Positions 9,644 through 18,641 of a stretch of 64,000 nt of DNA are shown one piece after another. The notes beneath the pieces are model-generated. The model made no database searches. It was not told the origin of the DNA and saw nothing but the letters and a program-made list of their open reading frames with translations. The translations under genes were made by a program, and so were the position numbers. How positions within the stretch are numbered: position 1 is the first letter of the stretch; every line of letters begins with the position of its first letter. This stretch comes from Burkholderia sp. 8Y (GTDB taxonomy: Bacteria; Pseudomonadota; Gammaproteobacteria; Burkholderiales; Burkholderiaceae): positions 1 to 64,000 of the forward strand of contig NZ_LR733519.1 of the NCBI RefSeq assembly GCF_902506145.1, read 5' to 3'.

Positions 9644-10417
9644 CTAGGGCGCGTCCGTCTCCGCGCGCTCGACGCTGACGTTTCCGCGCTCCATGAAGCG
9701 GCTCGCGGCAGACGGTTCGGCGAGCGAATCGGTGATGAGCGTCCAGTCGCGTTCGAGCGGCGTCCAGTGCTGCTGGCTCGCGCGCCCGAGCTTGTCGGAG
9801 GTGACGAGCACGAACACGCTCGCCGCCTGCGCGACGATGCACTCCTTCAGAAACGCCTGCTCCGCCGTGGCTTCGCACAGGCCGCGGCCCGCCACCACGC
9901 CGTCCGCGCCGAGAAACGCCTTGTCGTACGTGACGCGCGACAGCGCAAGCTGCGCGATGGGCCCGAGCGTGCTCATGCTCGACGGCCGCACGTCGCCGCC
10001 GATCAACGTCACGCGCACGTCCGCTGCCGCGAGCGCGCTGACCGCCAGCAGATTGTTCGTAACGACCTGAATCTCTCTGCGGCCGGCGAGGCACCGCGCG
10101 AGCGCGGCGGTCGTCGTGCCGCCGTCCAGGAAAAGCGTGTCGCCGTCCTGCACGTGCCGCGCCGCCGCCCGCGCGATGGCTTCCTTCTGCTCCCGAAAGC
10201 TCTCGCGCCGCGTATCCAGGGATTCCTCCGGCTCGTGCATGCCGACCGACGCCGCGCCGCCGTATGTCCGCACGATGCGGCGTTCTTCGGCGAGCGCGCG
10301 TAGATCGCGCCGCACCGTCGCCTCCGACATGCCGAAATGCTCGCAGAGCGCGGCGACGTCGTTCATGCCCGATAGCACGGCCTTCAGCATGGCTTCGCGG
10401 CGTTTCTCGACTTTCAT
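9644..10417 (-). CDS. DeoR-family transcriptional repressor
   Basis: 257 residues. N-terminal DeoR helix-turn-helix (about 1-57: MSEATVRRDLRALAEERRI and RTYGGA) and a sugar-phosphate sensor domain with GDTLFLDGGTTTAALAR and the later VTNNLLAVSAL segment. AGGA precedes ATG 10417. It is divergent from the permease-kinase-PdxA2 operon and is its likely repressor, presumably released by a phosphorylated four-carbon intermediate. Direct and inverted GATCATTC/GAATGATC elements lie in the intergenic region. Confidence 0.93.
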   Translation of the reverse strand: MKVEKRREAMLKAVLSGMNDVAALCEHFGMSEATVRRDLRALAEERRIVRTYGGAASVGMHEPEESLDTRRESFREQKEAIARAAARHVQDGDTLFLDGGTTTAALARCLAGRREIQVVTNNLLAVSALAAADVRVTLIGGDVRPSSMSTLGPIAQLALSRVTYDKAFLGADGVVAGRGLCEATAEQAFLKECIVAQAASVFVLVTSDKLGRASQQHWTPLERDWTLITDSLAEPSAASRFMERGNVSVERAETDAP

Positions 10418-10644
10418 GCGGTTCCTGTTCGATTGAGCGTCATTGAATATGCCTCACGGCGGCGGTCCGCAAGTGTAGCGAATCGGGCGGCGGTTCCGGG
10501 CTCAGGCAATGCTGATCCGAAGCAGAAACGTGCGCGGCTCCATTTGATCGCTTCGATCATTCTGATTCGCAACGTTTGCGTGAATCGCTCAGCGTAAACG
10601 CCTATGCGCGCTAAATTGCGCTCGGTTCGATCAAGCGATACACT

Positions 10645-10669
10645 CGGAATGATCGATGCAATCATTCCG
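10645..10669. promoter_or_regulatory. Inverted repeat upstream of the D-threonate operon
   Basis: CGGAATGAT at 10645-10653 and ATCATTCCG at 10661-10669 form a perfect 9-bp inverted repeat around a 7-base spacer, 36 bases before the permease start. A related GATCATTC element occurs at about 10555. Probable DeoR-type operator; the rest of 10418-10704 has no gene. Confidence 0.5.
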
Positions 10670-10704
10670 CGATCGAATCAGACAAGATCTTCTTGGAGAC
10701 ACCC

Positions 10705-11712
10705 ATGGCCCAGATTCCTATCAAGCGCGCGGTGGAGCGCGTACCCGGCGGCATGATGATCGTTCCGCTTCTGATCGGCTCGCTCATCGCGACGTTCATG
10801 CCGGGCATGCCGAAGTTCTTCGGCTCGTTCACCAGCGCGCTGTTCACCGGCGCGCTGCCGATTCTCGCCGTCTTCTATGTCTGCATGGGCGCGGGCATCG
10901 ACGTGAAGGCAACGCCCTACCTTTTGAAGAAAGGCGGCGCGCTGTTCGCGACGAAGATCGGCATGGCGATTCTTGCTGGCATCGTGCTGGGCCACTTTCT
11001 CGGCGAGCAGCCGATCACGTCCGGCATGTTCGCGGGTCTCTCCACGCTCGCCGTCGTCGCCGCGATGAACGACACGAACGGCGGCCTGTACATGGCGCTG
11101 ATGGGCCAGTACGGACGCTCGGAAGACGTCGGCGCGTACACGATCATGTCGCTCGAATCCGGACCGTTCCTCACGATGGTCACGCTCGGCGTCGCGGGTC
11201 TCTCGGCGTTTCCGTGGCCGACGCTCGTCGGCAGCATCCTGCCGCTCGCCATCGGCATGTTGCTCGGCAATCTGGACCGCGAAATGCGCGACTTTCTGGG
11301 CCGCGCGGTGCCGGTGATGATTCCGTTCTTCGCGCTGGCGCTCGGCGCGAGCCTCGACTTGCACAAGGTCTGGCAGGCGGGTCTGCTCGGCATCGGGCTT
11401 GGGCTCGCGGTCGTCGTCGTGACCGGCATTCCGCTCTACTTCGCGGATCGCCTGACAGGCGGCACGGGCGTGGCGGGCGCGGCGGCGGCCAATACCGCAG
11501 GTAACGCGGCGGCGGTTCCGGCGCTGATCGCGGCGGCCAATCCGGTCTACGAATCGGCGGCGAAATCGGCAACGCTGCTCGTGGCGGCGTGCGTGGTGGT
11601 GACGGCCATCGTCACGCCGATCGTCACCGCCGCCATCGCGAAGCGCGTGAACGCACGCAGCGATGCGCGCGTGGGAGTCGGCGCACGCGAGAAGCGGGGA
11701 GCCACGCAATGA
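10705..11712 (+). CDS. KdgT-family acid-sugar permease
   Basis: 335 residues, about ten hydrophobic segments, closely matching the 2-keto-3-deoxygluconate permease family (for example [20 protein letters not shown] and [15 protein letters not shown]). Located in the inner membrane as a proton symporter in known members. Start at ATG 10705, with TTGGAG 6-10 bases upstream; the upstream in-frame ATG 10693 overlaps this site. It overlaps the kinase gene by ATGA. The context (DUF1537 kinase, PdxA2) suggests that D-threonate or a related tetronate is the cargo rather than 2-keto-3-deoxygluconate. Confidence 0.9.
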   Translation: MAQIPIKRAVERVPGGMMIVPLLIGSLIATFMPGMPKFFGSFTSALFTGALPILAVFYVCMGAGIDVKATPYLLKKGGALFATKIGMAILAGIVLGHFLGEQPITSGMFAGLSTLAVVAAMNDTNGGLYMALMGQYGRSEDVGAYTIMSLESGPFLTMVTLGVAGLSAFPWPTLVGSILPLAIGMLLGNLDREMRDFLGRAVPVMIPFFALALGASLDLHKVWQAGLLGIGLGLAVVVVTGIPLYFADRLTGGTGVAGAAAANTAGNAAAVPALIAAANPVYESAAKSATLLVAACVVVTAIVTPIVTAAIAKRVNARSDARVGVGAREKRGATQ

Positions 11713-13031
11713 GCGCGCAGGAAGCCAAAGCGGGGAGCATGCTGATTCTCGCCGACGATCTCTCCGGCGCGGCGGACTGCGCCATCGCGTTCGCGGCGTC
11801 GGGGCGAAAGACCGTCGTCACGCTGGATGTCACCGCGCCCGGCGACGACGCCACCGTGATCGCCGCCGACACCGACACGCGCCGTCTCGCGCCCGCCGAC
11901 GCCGGCGCGCGCGTCGCGGATGCGTGGCAGGCGCTTCGCGCGCCCGGCCGGCGCCTGTACAAGAAAATCGATTCGACGCTGCGCGGCAACTGGACGGCCG
12001 AAGTCGCGGCGCTCGCGCGCGTCGCGGGACCGGCGATCGTCGCGCCCGCGTTTCCGGCGACCGGCCGCGCCGTGCGCGATGGCATCGTCTTCGTGCATGG
12101 CGTGCCGCTCGAAAAGACGGAAACGTGGCAGCTCGAACACGCCGGGCGCGACGCCCGCCTCGGACCGATGCTCGAAGCAGCGGGTTTGTCGACCGCGCAC
12201 GTCGCCCTCGACACGCTGCGCGGCGCGCCGCAGACGCTCGCCGCCACCCTCGCGGCGGCGGCGGGCGAAGGTATCGGCGCGTTGATCGTCGATGCGGAAA
12301 CGAGCGACGACCTCGCCGCGCTCGCGCGCATCACGGCATCGCTCGATACGCCGTTCTTCTGGGTCGGCTCGGGCGGTCTCGCACGCGAACTGGCGGCGCT
12401 GCCGGACCTTTTCGACGCAGCCTCGCCGGCGGCGCTGCGGCCCGCGTCGGCGGACATCGCGCACGGTCCGGTGCTCGCGCTCGTCGGCAGTCTGTCGGCG
12501 GTGTCCGAGCGACAATGCGCGATGCTGCGCACCGAAGCGGGCCTCGTCGAATTCATCCTGCCGCCGGCCGTGCTGCGCGACGGCGAGCGTCATGCGGACT
12601 GGCGCACGTGGGGCGAGCGCATCGGCGAAACAGTGCGTGGCGGGCAGGATCTGATCGTGCGTATCGGCCGCGACGATGCCTTCGATCCCGCCGAAGGCGC
12701 GCGCCTCTCGACCGCGCTCGCCGCGCTCGTCGCGCCGCACTTCGACGCGTTGGGCGGGCTGATCGCGACCGGCGGCGAAACCGCCCGCGCGATGCTCGCG
12801 GCGGCGAACGTCGGCAGTCTTGAACTCGTGCGCGAAATCGAAGCCGGCGTCGCGCTCGGCCGGGCCACGACGAGCGCATCGGAAATGGCGAGCGGCGCGG
12901 CCATCGTCACGAAAGCGGGCGCGTTCGGCAGCGAACACGCGCTCTACGGTGCGTATCGGCATTTGCGCGGCCTCTCGAACGAAAGTGCGGAGAAGGCCGG
13001 AAGCGCCGCGCCCGCCGCCGTCCGCCAATAG
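11709..13031 (+). CDS. dtnK: Four-carbon acid-sugar kinase (DUF1537), probable D-threonate kinase
   Basis: 440 residues. N-terminal substrate domain starts [18 protein letters not shown] (Asp-Asp-Ser-Gly motif of the family) and has [12 protein letters not shown]; the C-terminal nucleotide-binding domain includes [14 protein letters not shown] and [15 protein letters not shown]1537 kinases phosphorylate D-threonate, D-erythronate and relatives at O4 (established for the family). Pairing with PdxA2 directly downstream is the signature of the D-threonate branch. Its ATG overlaps the permease stop (ATGA), indicating translational coupling. Confidence 0.92.
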   Translation: MSAQEAKAGSMLILADDLSGAADCAIAFAASGRKTVVTLDVTAPGDDATVIAADTDTRRLAPADAGARVADAWQALRAPGRRLYKKIDSTLRGNWTAEVAALARVAGPAIVAPAFPATGRAVRDGIVFVHGVPLEKTETWQLEHAGRDARLGPMLEAAGLSTAHVALDTLRGAPQTLAATLAAAAGEGIGALIVDAETSDDLAALARITASLDTPFFWVGSGGLARELAALPDLFDAASPAALRPASADIAHGPVLALVGSLSAVSERQCAMLRTEAGLVEFILPPAVLRDGERHADWRTWGERIGETVRGGQDLIVRIGRDDAFDPAEGARLSTALAALVAPHFDALGGLIATGGETARAMLAAANVGSLELVREIEAGVALGRATTSASEMASGAAIVTKAGAFGSEHALYGAYRHLRGLSNESAEKAGSAAPAAVRQ

Positions 13032-13081
13032 CGGCGAACGCCATACAACACCACGCGAAATCTCAACATTCACGAACCATC

Positions 13082-14083
13082 ATGACCAACTATCTTCCCG
13101 TAATCGGCATCACGATGGGCGACGCGAGCGGCGTGGGCCCGGAAATCGTCGTCAAGAGCCTGGCACACGACACGGTGTATCAGCAGTGCCGTCCGCTCGT
13201 GATCGGCGATGCGCGCCGCCTCGAGCGCGCCATCGAAATCACCGGCGTGAAGGCGACCGTGCGGCGCGTCAAGGACGCCTCCGAAGCGCGCTATGAACCG
13301 GGCGTGATCGACTGCATCGATCTGGACCTGATACCCGACGATCTGCCGTTCGGCCAACTGTCGCCCGTCGCCGGCGACGCGGCCTACCGCTACATTGCCC
13401 GCGCGGTCGAACTCGCGCAGGCGAAGCAGATCGACGCCATCTGCACCGCGCCGCTCAACAAGGAAGCGTTGCACGCGGGCGGCCACAAGTTTCCGGGCCA
13501 CACGGAGATGCTCGCGCATCTGACGGGCGTCGACGAAGTCTCGATGATGCTCGTCGCGCCGAAGCTGCGCGTGATTCACGTGACGACGCACATCGGCATC
13601 ATCGACGCGATCCGCAAGATCGAGCCGGGCCTCGTGCAGCGCACGATCGAGCGCGGCGACGCGACGCTCAAGAAAGCGGGTATAGAGAAGCCGCGTATCG
13701 GCGTGTGCGGGATCAATCCGCATGCGGGCGAGAATGGGCTTTTCGGCTACGGCGAGGAAGAGGAGAAGATCATCCCGGCGGTGAAAGCCTTGCAGGCGCG
13801 CGGCCTCGACGTGACCGGCCCGCTGCCCGCCGACACGCTTTTCTATCGCGCGGGGCGCGGCGATTTCGATCTCGTCGTCGCGATGTATCACGATCAGGGC
13901 CACGGCCCGGTGAAGGTGCTCGGGCTGGAAGCGGGCGTGAATGTCACCGTCGGGCTAGACGTGGTCCGCACGTCGGTGGATCACGGCACGGCGTTCGATA
14001 TCGCGGGCAAGGGCATCGCCGATGAAGGCAGCATGCTGGAGGCGCTGCGCCAGGGCGCGGTACGGCGAATGCGCCAGGACTGA
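13082..14083 (+). CDS. pdxA2: 4-phospho-D-threonate 3-dehydrogenase (PdxA2)
   Basis: 333 residues, PdxA family. Start GITMGDASGVGPEIV is the family N terminus; HKFPGHTEMLAHLTG and MYHDQGHGPVKVLG carry conserved metal/substrate His and Asp residues. In PdxA2/DtnK pathways it oxidises 4-phospho-D-threonate at C3, and decarboxylation yields dihydroxyacetone phosphate. It lies 50 bases after the kinase, with the DeoR repressor and permease completing the module. The vitamin B6 enzyme PdxA is the alternative, made unlikely by the neighbours. Confidence 0.9.
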   Translation: MTNYLPVIGITMGDASGVGPEIVVKSLAHDTVYQQCRPLVIGDARRLERAIEITGVKATVRRVKDASEARYEPGVIDCIDLDLIPDDLPFGQLSPVAGDAAYRYIARAVELAQAKQIDAICTAPLNKEALHAGGHKFPGHTEMLAHLTGVDEVSMMLVAPKLRVIHVTTHIGIIDAIRKIEPGLVQRTIERGDATLKKAGIEKPRIGVCGINPHAGENGLFGYGEEEEKIIPAVKALQARGLDVTGPLPADTLFYRAGRGDFDLVVAMYHDQGHGPVKVLGLEAGVNVTVGLDVVRTSVDHGTAFDIAGKGIADEGSMLEALRQGAVRRMRQD

Positions 14084-14402
14084 GGCCGAAGCCGCTGCGC
14101 CAGCGGAACCCGCGATGCGGCCCGCTGTGGCTGGATCCGCTGCGCCAGGCCGGAGCCGCTCTGCGGCTCGGCTGTGGCTGAATCCGCTGCGTCAAGGCGC
14201 AACCGGCGACGCGAAGCGGCTGAGCCGAAGCCGCTGCGCCGAGGCGCGGAGCCCGCGACGCGCCACGGCTGTGGCTGCCGGCGCTGCGCTGGGAGGCCGA
14301 AAACCGGCGGCATGAAACACCCGAAGCTGAGTCCGTTGCGCTAGGCGCCCGGACTCGCGCTCGGCTGCGGTTGAGCACGTGGCTGAAGCCGCCCCGGAAC
14401 CA
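14080..14402. repeat. Degenerate GC-rich tandem repeat, seven units
   Basis: Seven imperfect units begin at about 14080, 14125, 14172, 14220, 14269, 14327 and 14365 (spacing 38-58 bases). Each opens with CTGWGGCYGAA-like bases, and most continue CCGCTGCGCC. The array starts on the pdxA2 stop codon and fills most of the gap to the next gene. Small open frames inside it look fortuitous. No gene is seen in 14084-14505. Confidence 0.7.
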
Positions 14403-14505
14403 GACCGCAGCGCCCCCGGCTCGGCGGCCGCGCATCGAACTGTAGCGGGAAAGCAAACCGAATCGGCGCGACAATGGCGCATCCAATCGCCGCGTCGCTC
14501 CGACC

Positions 14506-15885
14506 ATGACCGCCTCCTTCGATACCCTCGCTTCCCTCTGGCGCATCGCCGGTCTGCCCGGCGATGCGCTTTCCTTCGCCGAGCTGACCGGGCACGACCC
14601 GGTCTTTCCGTCGACGTTCGCCATCGGCACGGCGGCGCAGTCCACTATCGCTGCCGCCGCGCTCGCCGCCTGCGAGCTTGCGCACGCGCGCGGCGCGCCG
14701 CGTCAGCGCGTGGCGGTCGATATGACGCACGCGGCCATCGAATGCACCGGCCATTTCACGCTCGACGGCAAGGAACCGCAGACGTGGGGGCCGTTTTCGG
14801 GGCTGTACCGCACCGCCGACGGCTACGTGCGCATCCACGCGAACTTCGCGCATCATCAGGATGGCGCGTTGCGCGTGCTCGGGCTCGATCCCGCCACCGC
14901 GACACGCGCCGACGCCGAGCGCGCGCTCGCCGGCTGGCGCGCGGCCGACTTTGAGGAAGCGTGCGCGCAACGCGGGCTCGTCGTGACGATGCTGCGCCGC
15001 TTCGGCGAATGGGACGCGACGCCGCAAGGCCGCGCCCTCGCCGCGCAGCCGCTGATGACTTTCACCCGCATCGGCGATGCGCCGCCGCTCCCGCTCGCGC
15101 CGCTTGCCGCAGACGCGCGTCCGCTTTCGGGCGTGCGCGTGCTGGATTTGACGCGCATTCTGGCCGGTCCGGTCGGCGGCCGCGCGCTCGCCGCGTTCGG
15201 CGCGGACGTGATGCTCGTGAACTCGCCGCATCTGCCGAACATTTCCGCCATCGCCGATACGAGCCGGGGCAAACGCTCGGCGCACGTGGATTTACGCTCG
15301 GAAGATGGACGCGCGACGCTGTGGCGCCTGATCGACGAGGCGCATGTGTTCTCGCAGGGGTATCGGCCGGGCGGGCTGGCATCGCTCGGCTTCGGACCGC
15401 AGGCGGTGGCCGCGCGGCGGCCGGGTATCGTCCAGGTCTCGCTGACGGCTTACGGCACGCAGGGCCCGTGGGCCGGGCGGCGCGGCTTCGACTCCCTCGT
15501 GCAGACGGCGATCGGATTCAACGCGGCCGAAGGCGAGGCGGAAGGCGCGGGCAAACCGCGCGCGCTGCCGATGCAGATGCTCGACATGGCGACGGGCTTT
15601 CTGATGGCGTTCGGCGCGGCGGCGGCGCTGTGGAAGCAGCAGCGGGACGGCGGAAGCTGGCATGTCGAGGTATCGCTTGCGCAGACGGGGCAGTGGCTGC
15701 GCGGCCTTGGCCGGATCGAGGACGGCTTGCGCACGGCGAGGCCGAATATCGCGCCGTTTCTCGAGCGCGTGCCGTCCGGCTTCGGCGAACTAGAAGCGGT
15801 GCGGCCGAGCGCGCAACTCGCGCGCACGCCCGCCGGCTACGAGAGGCCGTCGGTGCCGCCGGGCACATCCGAGGCGTGTTGGTGA
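14506..15885 (+). CDS. CaiB/BaiF (family III) CoA-transferase
   Basis: 459 residues. The C-terminal two thirds carries the family core: LSGVRVLDLTRILAGPVGGR (about 205-225), RGKRSAHVDLRSEDGR, and GYRPGGLASLGFGP followed by VQVSLTAYGTQGPWAGRRGF. Family III enzymes move CoA between carboxylic acids through an enzyme-anhydride and thioester on a catalytic Asp. The N-terminal 200 residues are related to the second half of the same fold. Substrate unknown and no dedicated pathway genes adjoin it. Confidence 0.88.
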   Translation: MTASFDTLASLWRIAGLPGDALSFAELTGHDPVFPSTFAIGTAAQSTIAAAALAACELAHARGAPRQRVAVDMTHAAIECTGHFTLDGKEPQTWGPFSGLYRTADGYVRIHANFAHHQDGALRVLGLDPATATRADAERALAGWRAADFEEACAQRGLVVTMLRRFGEWDATPQGRALAAQPLMTFTRIGDAPPLPLAPLAADARPLSGVRVLDLTRILAGPVGGRALAAFGADVMLVNSPHLPNISAIADTSRGKRSAHVDLRSEDGRATLWRLIDEAHVFSQGYRPGGLASLGFGPQAVAARRPGIVQVSLTAYGTQGPWAGRRGFDSLVQTAIGFNAAEGEAEGAGKPRALPMQMLDMATGFLMAFGAAAALWKQQRDGGSWHVEVSLAQTGQWLRGLGRIEDGLRTARPNIAPFLERVPSGFGELEAVRPSAQLARTPAGYERPSVPPGTSEACW

Positions 15886-16128
15886 GGGCGGGATGTGGCG
15901 GAAGGGCCGGTGGCGCCGCAGAACTCCCGACGAGCCGAACGCATCGGAGTTTGTAAACGACGGCGCTCGGCTTCTTGTCGCCGCGTGAATGCGAAGTGGA
16001 ATCGCGGCGGCGACAAGATCATGGCTGGGATGGGCAAGTCGGAATGCATTCATTCGGTTTCCGAACAATCTCACACTTAACTCGCGCCGCTCACTAACAA
16101 GCTTCCACACAACCGGCGCAAACAGCGT

Positions 16129-16509
16129 TCACTTCCCCGACTTCCTCACTTTCGCCTGATTGAACTCGATAGCAGCGCGCACGAGACGCGTGAGCCGCGT
16201 CGCATCGACCGTATCGCCCTCGAAGAAATCGATGGCGCGTCGCGCGTTCCCTTCCAGCCCTGCGTTGAACAGCTTGTCGGGGTCCGGCAGCATCGCGCCG
16301 TGAGCGAACGTGAGCTTCACCTTGCCCTTGTGCGCGTTAGCCACCGCGATCATGCCGTCGCGATACCACACCGGGCTGCCCATGTACTTCCATTCCTCGA
16401 CGATCTCCGCGTCCGCTTCGAGAATGCACTTGCGCACGCCGGCGAACGTCTCGCGACGCCAGTCCGTCAGCCCGGCGATCAACTGATCGATGCGTTGCGA
16501 TGCGTTCAT
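16129..16509 (-). CDS. DUF1801 family protein
   Basis: 126 residues. Pattern typical of DUF1801/YdhG-like proteins: RRETFAGVRKCILEADAEIV, EEWKYMGSPVWYRDGMI, and KVKLTFAHGAMLPDPDKLF. Function not established for the family. ATG 16509 is preferred over an upstream frame start because of a GAGAG sequence upstream and because the homologous region begins there. The 240 bases between the CoA-transferase and this gene hold no convincing gene. Confidence 0.85.
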   Translation of the reverse strand: MNASQRIDQLIAGLTDWRRETFAGVRKCILEADAEIVEEWKYMGSPVWYRDGMIAVANAHKGKVKLTFAHGAMLPDPDKLFNAGLEGNARRAIDFFEGDTVDATRLTRLVRAAIEFNQAKVRKSGK

Positions 16510-16545
16510 TCGAATTCTCTCAATCACGCGATGCCGCGAACGAAG

Positions 16546-18279
16546 CTATCGCGCAAGCAGCCCGAACACGCCGACGCCGCTTCGCGTGCCCACGTACACT
16601 TTGCCGTTCGCGATGGTCGGCGTGATGAACTTGTTGCCCTGGCCGAACTGATCGCGCGCGCCCGCCTGATTGCTGTTGTAAAGCTCCCGCGCGAGATTCG
16701 CTGCATCGTACGCGTGCAGCGCCGCGATGGTGCCGTTCTCTGCCGCCCACACGATGCCGTTGGCCGCGCCGTTCGCCGACACACTCGGCGTCGCGCCCGG
16801 CGAGCCGAAGCTGTTCGGCGTCTGGCTCGCGGGCGTGGACGAGAGCCGCGCGTCGGTGATCGTGAACGCCTTGATGCTGTCGCCGATCGCGCCGAAATAC
16901 ACCGTCCGGTTGAAATACGCGGGCATGCCGAACACCGGCCCGTGAATCTGCCCGACGATCTCCTGATAGATGTGATCCGCGTTCGAATCGAACTTGCCCA
17001 TCGAATCGCGGTCGACCACGTAGATCACCGAGTTCTTGCCCGCGCCGAGCGCGAGATGGCGCGTCGTGCCGCTTGCATCGGGAAAATCGGGCAGCACCAG
17101 CGCGCCGCCGGAACCGAGATCTTCGTCCGCGCTGGATTGCTGCACCGTGTTCGACGGCTGGAAGTAATCGGTGACGGCGAGCGTCGGCGTCGCGCCGAGC
17201 TTCAGAAAGCCGTTGCCGAAGTCGCCGTGAATCGGCATGCCCTGCCCGTCGAGCGTCGCGTCGAAGGTGCCGTTCGCATCCAGGAAATAGATGGACGTGC
17301 CATCCGACGCGAGGCCCGCGCCGCTCATCCAGATCGCGCCCATCTGTCCGTTGGGCGTGACGTTCAGCACGCTCGCCTGTTGCAGCGTGCCCGCGTTGTA
17401 GCCGATCACCCAGCCGGTGTAAGGCATGATGTCGCAATGCGACGTCCACGACGTGTAGACGACGCCATTGAGCAGCAGCAGCGACGCGCGCTCCGCGTAC
17501 TGGCCCGGATCGAAGGCGACGCGCCCGTTCTGGCTGCCCGCGCCGGTGCCGGGATACGACGCCGCGATCTCCGTCGGCCCGCCGAGCAGGTCCGCGCCCG
17601 TGGCGATGTCGAGCGCATGAATGCGCTGGTGATAGCGGCCCGCGCCATCCTTCGACATGCCGACGACGTACATCGCGCCGCGCGTGCGGTCGATGACCGG
17701 CGTCGCCGTGATGCCGATGGTCGGCGTGATCTGTGGGCAGCCGTGCTGGTCGCTCGGCGTCTCGCCGCTGGCAAGCGTGCTCGCTTTCCAGAGCGTCGCG
17801 CCGGTGTCGGCGTCGAAGGCATAGACGCTCGCGTTCTCGGTCGCGACGTACAGCACGTTGTGCTTGCCGCCTGCGATCGGCACGGCGGCGAGAAAAAGCG
17901 GCTGGGCATCGACGGGGCCGTCGGAAGCGAAGACGGCGAGCTTGCCGAAGGTCGCCGAATTGACGTTCGCAGGCGTGAGCACGGATTCGGCAAGCTGCTG
18001 CCCGGTGCGCGCGATGTCGTTGTGGTAGGTCGCGACGTCCATCGGGTTTGTGACCGGCTGCGTCGTGGTGGCGCTGCCTGAAGCGCCTGCCGGTGCGCTC
18101 GCGCCCGACGCCGCCGACGCCCCCGCGGGACTCGACGCGCCCGCCGGCGCGCCGCCGCCTGCCGCGACCGAACCCGTCGAAGAAGAACTGCCTCCGCTGC
18201 ATCCGACGACAATCGCCGTTGCGATCATCGCCGCGCCAAGCAGGGAGAGCACTGTGCGACCTGAAAAACGCCGTCTCAT
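16546..18279 (-). CDS. Secreted lipoprotein with PQQ-type beta-propeller repeats
   Basis: 577 residues. Starts with RRR, a hydrophobic helix and a lipobox ending VVGC, so signal peptidase II processing is expected. A low-complexity Gly/Ala/Ser/Pro linker (about 30-70) follows, then a propeller with repeats such as LYVATENASVYAFDADTGATLWK and the closing VYVGTRSGVGVFGLLAR. These repeats resemble the quinoprotein fold, but no catalytic residues are evident, so it may be a structural or BamB-like protein. ATG 18279 is chosen because AGAAGGAGA sits about 8 bases upstream. Its neighbour across a 37-codon gene is the quinoprotein Gcd. Confidence 0.85.
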   Translation of the reverse strand: MRRRFSGRTVLSLLGAAMIATAIVVGCSGGSSSSTGSVAAGGGAPAGASSPAGASAASGASAPAGASGSATTTQPVTNPMDVATYHNDIARTGQQLAESVLTPANVNSATFGKLAVFASDGPVDAQPLFLAAVPIAGGKHNVLYVATENASVYAFDADTGATLWKASTLASGETPSDQHGCPQITPTIGITATPVIDRTRGAMYVVGMSKDGAGRYHQRIHALDIATGADLLGGPTEIAASYPGTGAGSQNGRVAFDPGQYAERASLLLLNGVVYTSWTSHCDIMPYTGWVIGYNAGTLQQASVLNVTPNGQMGAIWMSGAGLASDGTSIYFLDANGTFDATLDGQGMPIHGDFGNGFLKLGATPTLAVTDYFQPSNTVQQSSADEDLGSGGALVLPDFPDASGTTRHLALGAGKNSVIYVVDRDSMGKFDSNADHIYQEIVGQIHGPVFGMPAYFNRTVYFGAIGDSIKAFTITDARLSSTPASQTPNSFGSPGATPSVSANGAANGIVWAAENGTIAALHAYDAANLARELYNSNQAGARDQFGQGNKFITPTIANGKVYVGTRSGVGVFGLLAR

Positions 18280-18395
18280 GTGCATTCTCCTTCTGCGGAC
18301 GCAGCCAAGCACGCGATGTCACTCGATTATCGCCCGCCGCGCACAGTCCGACGACGCGTTTTCGAACGGTGGCTAGCTCTTGTCGGATGCGTCGT

Positions 18396-18445
18396 TTGCT
18401 GCGTCGCATCAAAAGTGCTAATATACGGGTTACTACCTAGGTAGT
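18396..18445 (+). promoter_or_regulatory. Promoter with overlapping palindromic operator
   Basis: TTGCTG (18396-18401), 17 bases, then TAATAT (18419-18424), followed at 18432-18445 by the perfect palindrome ACTACCTAGGTAGT, placed about where transcription would start. The palindrome extends imperfectly to GGTT/AACC on both sides. Such placement fits a MarR- or TetR-type repressor site. It drives the 37-codon gene at 18478. Confidence 0.6.
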
Positions 18446-18477
18446 TAACCTAGCATTCACAGATTCAAGGAGTCGCC

Positions 18478-18591
18478 ATGGGTATCGTAGCCCCGTTTTT
18501 TTCGATCATCGCTGACGCCATTCGTGACGCACTGAAGGCGCGTGCCAATGTCAGCGCGCTGATGGCCGAAGCCTGCCGCCGCGCGATGTAA
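18478..18591 (+). CDS. 37-residue small protein
   Basis: Begins MGIVAPFFSIIADAIRDAL and ends AEACRRAM; 37 codons then TAA. AAGGAG ends 6 bases before the ATG, an excellent ribosome binding site. The gene has its own promoter and palindrome upstream and a stem-loop just downstream, so it is a complete transcription unit. The N-terminal half is hydrophobic/amphipathic and the C-terminal half Ala/Arg-rich helical. No family recognised; a membrane-associated regulator or stress peptide are possibilities, not conclusions. Confidence 0.65.
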   Translation: MGIVAPFFSIIADAIRDALKARANVSALMAEACRRAM

Positions 18592-18597
18592 GCGCAT

Positions 18598-18632
18598 CTG
18601 CGGGCGGCTGCGCCACGCGCCGCCGCCCGCAG
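18598..18632. terminator. Stem-loop between the small gene and gcd
   Basis: CTGCGGGCGGC (18598-18608) pairs perfectly with GCCGCCCGCAG (18622-18632) across a 13-base loop. No strong T-run, but it separates the convergent 37-codon gene and gcd and could stop transcription from either side. Confidence 0.6.
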
Positions 18633-18641
18633 TCTCGCTTC

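Noticed and set aside
14022..14315. 97-residue plus-strand frame over the GC-rich tandem repeat
   Set aside because: Overlaps the end of pdxA2, has no ribosome binding site and is composed of the degenerate DNA repeat.
15895..16080. 61-residue plus-strand frame after the CoA-transferase
   Set aside because: No ribosome binding site, no hydropathy or composition signal of a real protein.
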